A stretch of DNA of 64,000 nucleotides from Terripilifer ovatus. Lineage in GTDB: Bacteria; Pseudomonadota; Alphaproteobacteria; Rhizobiales; Beijerinckiaceae. A model generated the notes under the pieces. The model searched no databases. It was not told the DNA's origin and was given only the letters and a program-made list of their open reading frames with translations. Both the position numbers and the translations under genes were made by a program. Positions 61,579 through 64,000 of this stretch are shown here, in pieces; the first letter of the stretch is position 1; every line of letters begins with the position of its first letter. The stretch is from NCBI GenBank assembly GCA_029222685.1, contig JARHVB010000002.1, forward strand, positions 1 through 64,000. Reading direction: 5' to 3'.

Positions 61579-62466
61579 ATGCGCTTTCACTCGTCGTTAC
61601 CAGAAGATCGCATACCGGCGCGTGCCGGCGTCGGCCTCAAGGCCGAGCACTACCGTACGATCATCGATACGGCGCCCGACATCGGCTTCTTCGAGGTGCA
61701 CGCGGAGAACTACATGGGGGCGGGAGGCCCGCCGCACCGGTACTTGTCGGCCATTAGGGAGCGCTATCCGTTGTCCCTTCATGGTGTCGGACTCTCGATC
61801 GGCGCAGACCGACCTCTGGACCAAGATCATATCGCGCGGCTGAGACTGCTCCGGCACCACTACAGACCCGGCCTTTTTTCCGAACACTTGGCGTGGTCGA
61901 CGCATGACGCCGGCTTCCTGAACGATCTGCTTCCCGTACCCTACACATTCGAGACGCTCCAGCGCGTCGTCGAGCACATCGACCAGGTCCAAACGGCCCT
62001 CGGCTGCCAGATGCTTCTAGAGAATCCGTCAACCTACGTCGCGTTCGCCGAAAGTGCCTATGCGGAAACCGACTTTATCGCTGAAGTCGTCAGACGCAGC
62101 GGCTGCGGGCTGCTGCTCGACGTCAACAACGTCTTCGTCGCGTCGACCAATCAGCAGTGGGATCCGGTCGCCTACATCGAAAGCTATCCGCTCGCGAGCG
62201 TGATGGAGATCCACCTCGCCGGTAACGACCGACAGGCGGACGAGGCCGGCAGGCCACTTCTCATCGACACCCACGACCGGCCGGTTGAGGATGCCGTCTG
62301 GTATCTCTACGAACTCGCGGTGCGGCTGGTCGGCCCGGTACCAACGCTGATCGAGTGGGATGCACAGGTGCCGCCCTGGTCTATCCTCGCCATGGAAGCG
62401 AAGCGGGCCGAGTCGATCATGTCCGCGAACCGACCGGAGGGACGACGCCATGCAGTCGCTTGCTGA
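61579..62466 (+). CDS. bufB: BufB, DUF692 MNIO-type modification enzyme
   Basis: A 295-aa TIM-barrel enzyme of the DUF692/MNIO family. Metal ligands are in [50 protein letters not shown] and DTHDRPVE. Family enzymes use a multinuclear iron centre to convert cysteines of precursor peptides. BufA1 is the probable substrate, and the NPC-repeat peptide is a possible second one. It overlaps bufC by 17 nt. Confidence 0.93.
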   Translation: MRFHSSLPEDRIPARAGVGLKAEHYRTIIDTAPDIGFFEVHAENYMGAGGPPHRYLSAIRERYPLSLHGVGLSIGADRPLDQDHIARLRLLRHHYRPGLFSEHLAWSTHDAGFLNDLLPVPYTFETLQRVVEHIDQVQTALGCQMLLENPSTYVAFAESAYAETDFIAEVVRRSGCGLLLDVNNVFVASTNQQWDPVAYIESYPLASVMEIHLAGNDRQADEAGRPLLIDTHDRPVEDAVWYLYELAVRLVGPVPTLIEWDAQVPPWSILAMEAKRAESIMSANRPEGRRHAVAC

Positions 62467-63238
62467 ACTGCAGCGGAGCTTCGCGACCGCGTTGCTCGAT
62501 CCCGCACTTCCGGCGCCGGCAGGTCTGGTCGGGCCGGACGGGAAGCCGAGCTCGAGGCGCTTCGCCGTTTACCGCAACAACGTGATACTCGGCCTGACGC
62601 AGACACTTAAGGATTCCTATCCCGTCGTGCATCGCATCGTCGGATCGGAATTCTTCCTCGCCTTGGCCCGCGCCTACGTCGTCGGCGATTTGCCCCGGTC
62701 GCCGATGCTTTTCGACTATGGCGCGGGCCTTCCGAACTTCATCGGCCGATTCGAACCCGCTTCCGTGTTGCCGTATCTGGCCGACGTGGCGCGCATCGAG
62801 CGCGCATGGACGGAGGCCTATCATGCGGCCGAGGCCTCGCCGATCAGTGTTTCGGAGTTCGCGGAGATCGCTCCGGACCGGCTTCCGGCTATCACTCTGG
62901 TGCTGCATCCGTCGGTCCGGATCGTACGTTCTCGGTTTCCGGCGTTGTCGATCTGGCAGATGAACGTCGACGGTGGCGTTCCTGGTCCGGTCGATTTGAC
63001 GGCCGGGGGCGAAAACGCGCTCGTCATCCGGCCGGAGGCCGGCGTGGAGGTTCGATCGATTCCGAACGGTAGTCCGGAGTTCATCCACGCGCTCGGATCC
63101 GGAAGGCCGGTGCTGGCCGCTTTAAAGGAGGCTATTGCCGCCGATCCGGTCTTCGATCTTTCGGCGAATTTGTCGGATCTGATCCAGGCGGGCGCCGTTG
63201 TCAGTTACGGGTTCGCACAGGAGCTGCTACGGTCATGA
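62450..63238 (+). CDS. bufC: BufC, DUF2063 partner protein
   Basis: A 262-aa protein with an N-terminal DUF2063 DNA-binding-like domain ([30 protein letters not shown]) and [19 protein letters not shown], typical of MNIO partner proteins that present the precursor peptide. It overlaps bufB and doxX, so all four genes are co-translated. Confidence 0.92.
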   Translation: MQSLAELQRSFATALLDPALPAPAGLVGPDGKPSSRRFAVYRNNVILGLTQTLKDSYPVVHRIVGSEFFLALARAYVVGDLPRSPMLFDYGAGLPNFIGRFEPASVLPYLADVARIERAWTEAYHAAEASPISVSEFAEIAPDRLPAITLVLHPSVRIVRSRFPALSIWQMNVDGGVPGPVDLTAGGENALVIRPEAGVEVRSIPNGSPEFIHALGSGRPVLAALKEAIAADPVFDLSANLSDLIQAGAVVSYGFAQELLRS

Positions 63239-63747
63239 GTTCCTTCTCGGCCATGTCGACTGTCGAAGATGTCGTGCGGGACCTCATCCAGCGCCTCGCG
63301 CAGGTTGCCCTCGTCGTGGCGCCGCCGGTGCTTCGCATCGCTCTGGCGCTGCCGTTCTTCAAATCGGGATTGACGAAGTGGAACGGCTTCCTGTCCCTAT
63401 CGCCGGCGGCGTCTTTCCTTTTCGAAGACGAGTTCAAGCTGCATATCTTTGGACAAGTGTACAATTTTCCCTTTCCCACTGTGTTCGCGTACTTCGACGG
63501 TATCGCGGAGATCGTATTACCGGTCTTGCTGATCCTGGGATTCGCGACGCGCTTCAGCGCGCTTGCGCTCTTGGTCATGACGGGTGTGATCCAACTCGTC
63601 GTACCGGAGGGTTGGGCGAACTTCCATCTGCCGTGGGCAGCGCTCGCCGTTGCCCTTATGGCGCTCGGTCCCGGCAAGCTTTCGCTCGACCATCTCGTCG
63701 CCTCGCTCTGCCCGCCCCGAGCAGTCTCTAGCAGAGGCCGTCAATGA
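63235..63747 (+). CDS. DoxX-family membrane protein
   Basis: A 170-aa protein with four membrane helices and the DoxX pattern (RIALALPFFKSGLTKWNGF; FDGIAEIVLPVLLILGFATR). It is a regular member of DUF2282-DUF692-DUF2063 operons. It may link to membrane redox chemistry. It overlaps the sigma factor start by 4 nt. Confidence 0.9.
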   Translation: MSSFSAMSTVEDVVRDLIQRLAQVALVVAPPVLRIALALPFFKSGLTKWNGFLSLSPAASFLFEDEFKLHIFGQVYNFPFPTVFAYFDGIAEIVLPVLLILGFATRFSALALLVMTGVIQLVVPEGWANFHLPWAALAVALMALGPGKLSLDHLVASLCPPRAVSSRGRQ

Positions 63748-64000
63748 CTGAGCGTAACGGCCACCCTCCGCAACTCAGACTCGTCGGCGGCGGCAAGGCG
63801 GGATCGGCTGGTCCCGAGCCCACGATCCGCGACACCGACTGGGCAATTCTGATGGCTCATGCCCAAGACGGCGACAGGTCGGCCTATCAGCGCCTGCTGT
63901 GGGAAATTACTCCCTACCTGCGTTCGCTGGCAACGCGCCGACATCGCGACCCGAGCGACGTCGAGGATGCGGTGCAGGACATCCTGCTGACCGTTCACGC
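63744..64000 (+). CDS. ECF RNA polymerase sigma factor (partial, runs off the window)
   Basis: The first 85 codons: a flexible start, then the sigma-70 region 2 (DWAILMAHAQDGDRSAYQRLL, LRSLATRRHRDPSDVEDAVQDILLTVH). The missing part should hold region 4. It closes the bufferin operon by an ATGA overlap with the DoxX gene. The context and the GTAACC/CGAA promoters nearby match the SigF-type ECF of Caulobacter, which responds to heavy-metal stress; an anti-sigma factor gene would be expected just past the edge. Confidence 0.92.
   Translation, partial: MTERNGHPPQLRLVGGGKAGSAGPEPTIRDTDWAILMAHAQDGDRSAYQRLLWEITPYLRSLATRRHRDPSDVEDAVQDILLTVH

Overview
The window is GC-rich, and its codon usage, initiator tRNA and gene families suit an alphaproteobacterium, probably of the Hyphomicrobiales. 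This assignment is inference; no rRNA or marker gene is present to settle it. The first ~120 bases look like chromosome: a terminator followed by the initiator tRNA-fMet. From the 3' half of that tRNA rightward, most of the window reads as an integrative and conjugative element (ICE) inserted in the tRNA gene. No right attachment site was found, so the element either extends past base 64,000 or ends at an unrecognised site.

Layout. (1) 119-2015: tRNA-fMet, and a large serine recombinase whose stop codon lies in the antisense of the tRNA anticodon, with a small upstream partner gene. (2) 2306-12491: a tightly coupled operon made of an antitoxin and PIN toxin, an Abi-like protein, a protein with a weak GIY-YIG-like segment, a PHP-plus-SMC-type ATPase, a DUF4365-like nuclease and a HEPN protein. 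It resembles a defence island. The HEPN gene is cut by an IS21-family element with a 7-bp target duplication and can be rebuilt exactly. (3) 12581-25802: ICE housekeeping block with DUF932, ParB-like, DUF1419, strawberry-notch methyltransferase/helicase, toprim protein, DUF2493 and SSB. Three of these genes share a repeated structured leader. (4) 25963-29769: a mercury operon, merR / merT-P-F and a single-ORF fusion of organomercurial lyase (MerB) to mercuric reductase (MerA), followed by an IS110-family element. (5) 31128-38720: divergent XRE regulators around a large dyad, DUF2285-type regulators (one split by a one-base frameshift), repA with three iterons, parA, a DNA methyltransferase, a ribbon-helix-helix protein, DUF2840, TraF peptidase, DUF736 and a lytic transglycosylase. 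(6) 38820-53017: oriT-like dyads, relaxase, coupling protein TraG, CopG-like protein and the mating-pair operon trbB-C-D-E-J-K-L-F-G-I plus DUF2274. (7) 53086-64000: a LysR regulator, a remnant of a metal P-type ATPase, and a set of redox and metal-stress genes. The last include several thioredoxin-fold proteins, a CcdA-like protein, an NPC-repeat Cys-rich peptide and a bufferin-type operon (DUF2282, DUF692, DUF2063, DoxX) ending in a partial ECF sigma factor gene.

How it works together. The recombinase, relaxase, TraG and Trb proteins would excise and transfer the element. RepA, the iterons and ParA suggest it can also replicate and be maintained while circular. The cargo provides mercury and organomercury detoxification, probable phage/plasmid defence (now damaged by IS21), and an ECF-controlled thiol/metal stress response. 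Five sites matching GTAACC-N15/16-CGAA lie upstream of five transcription units in the last 10 kb. This suggests one dispersed ECF regulon, controlled by the sigma factor at the window edge.
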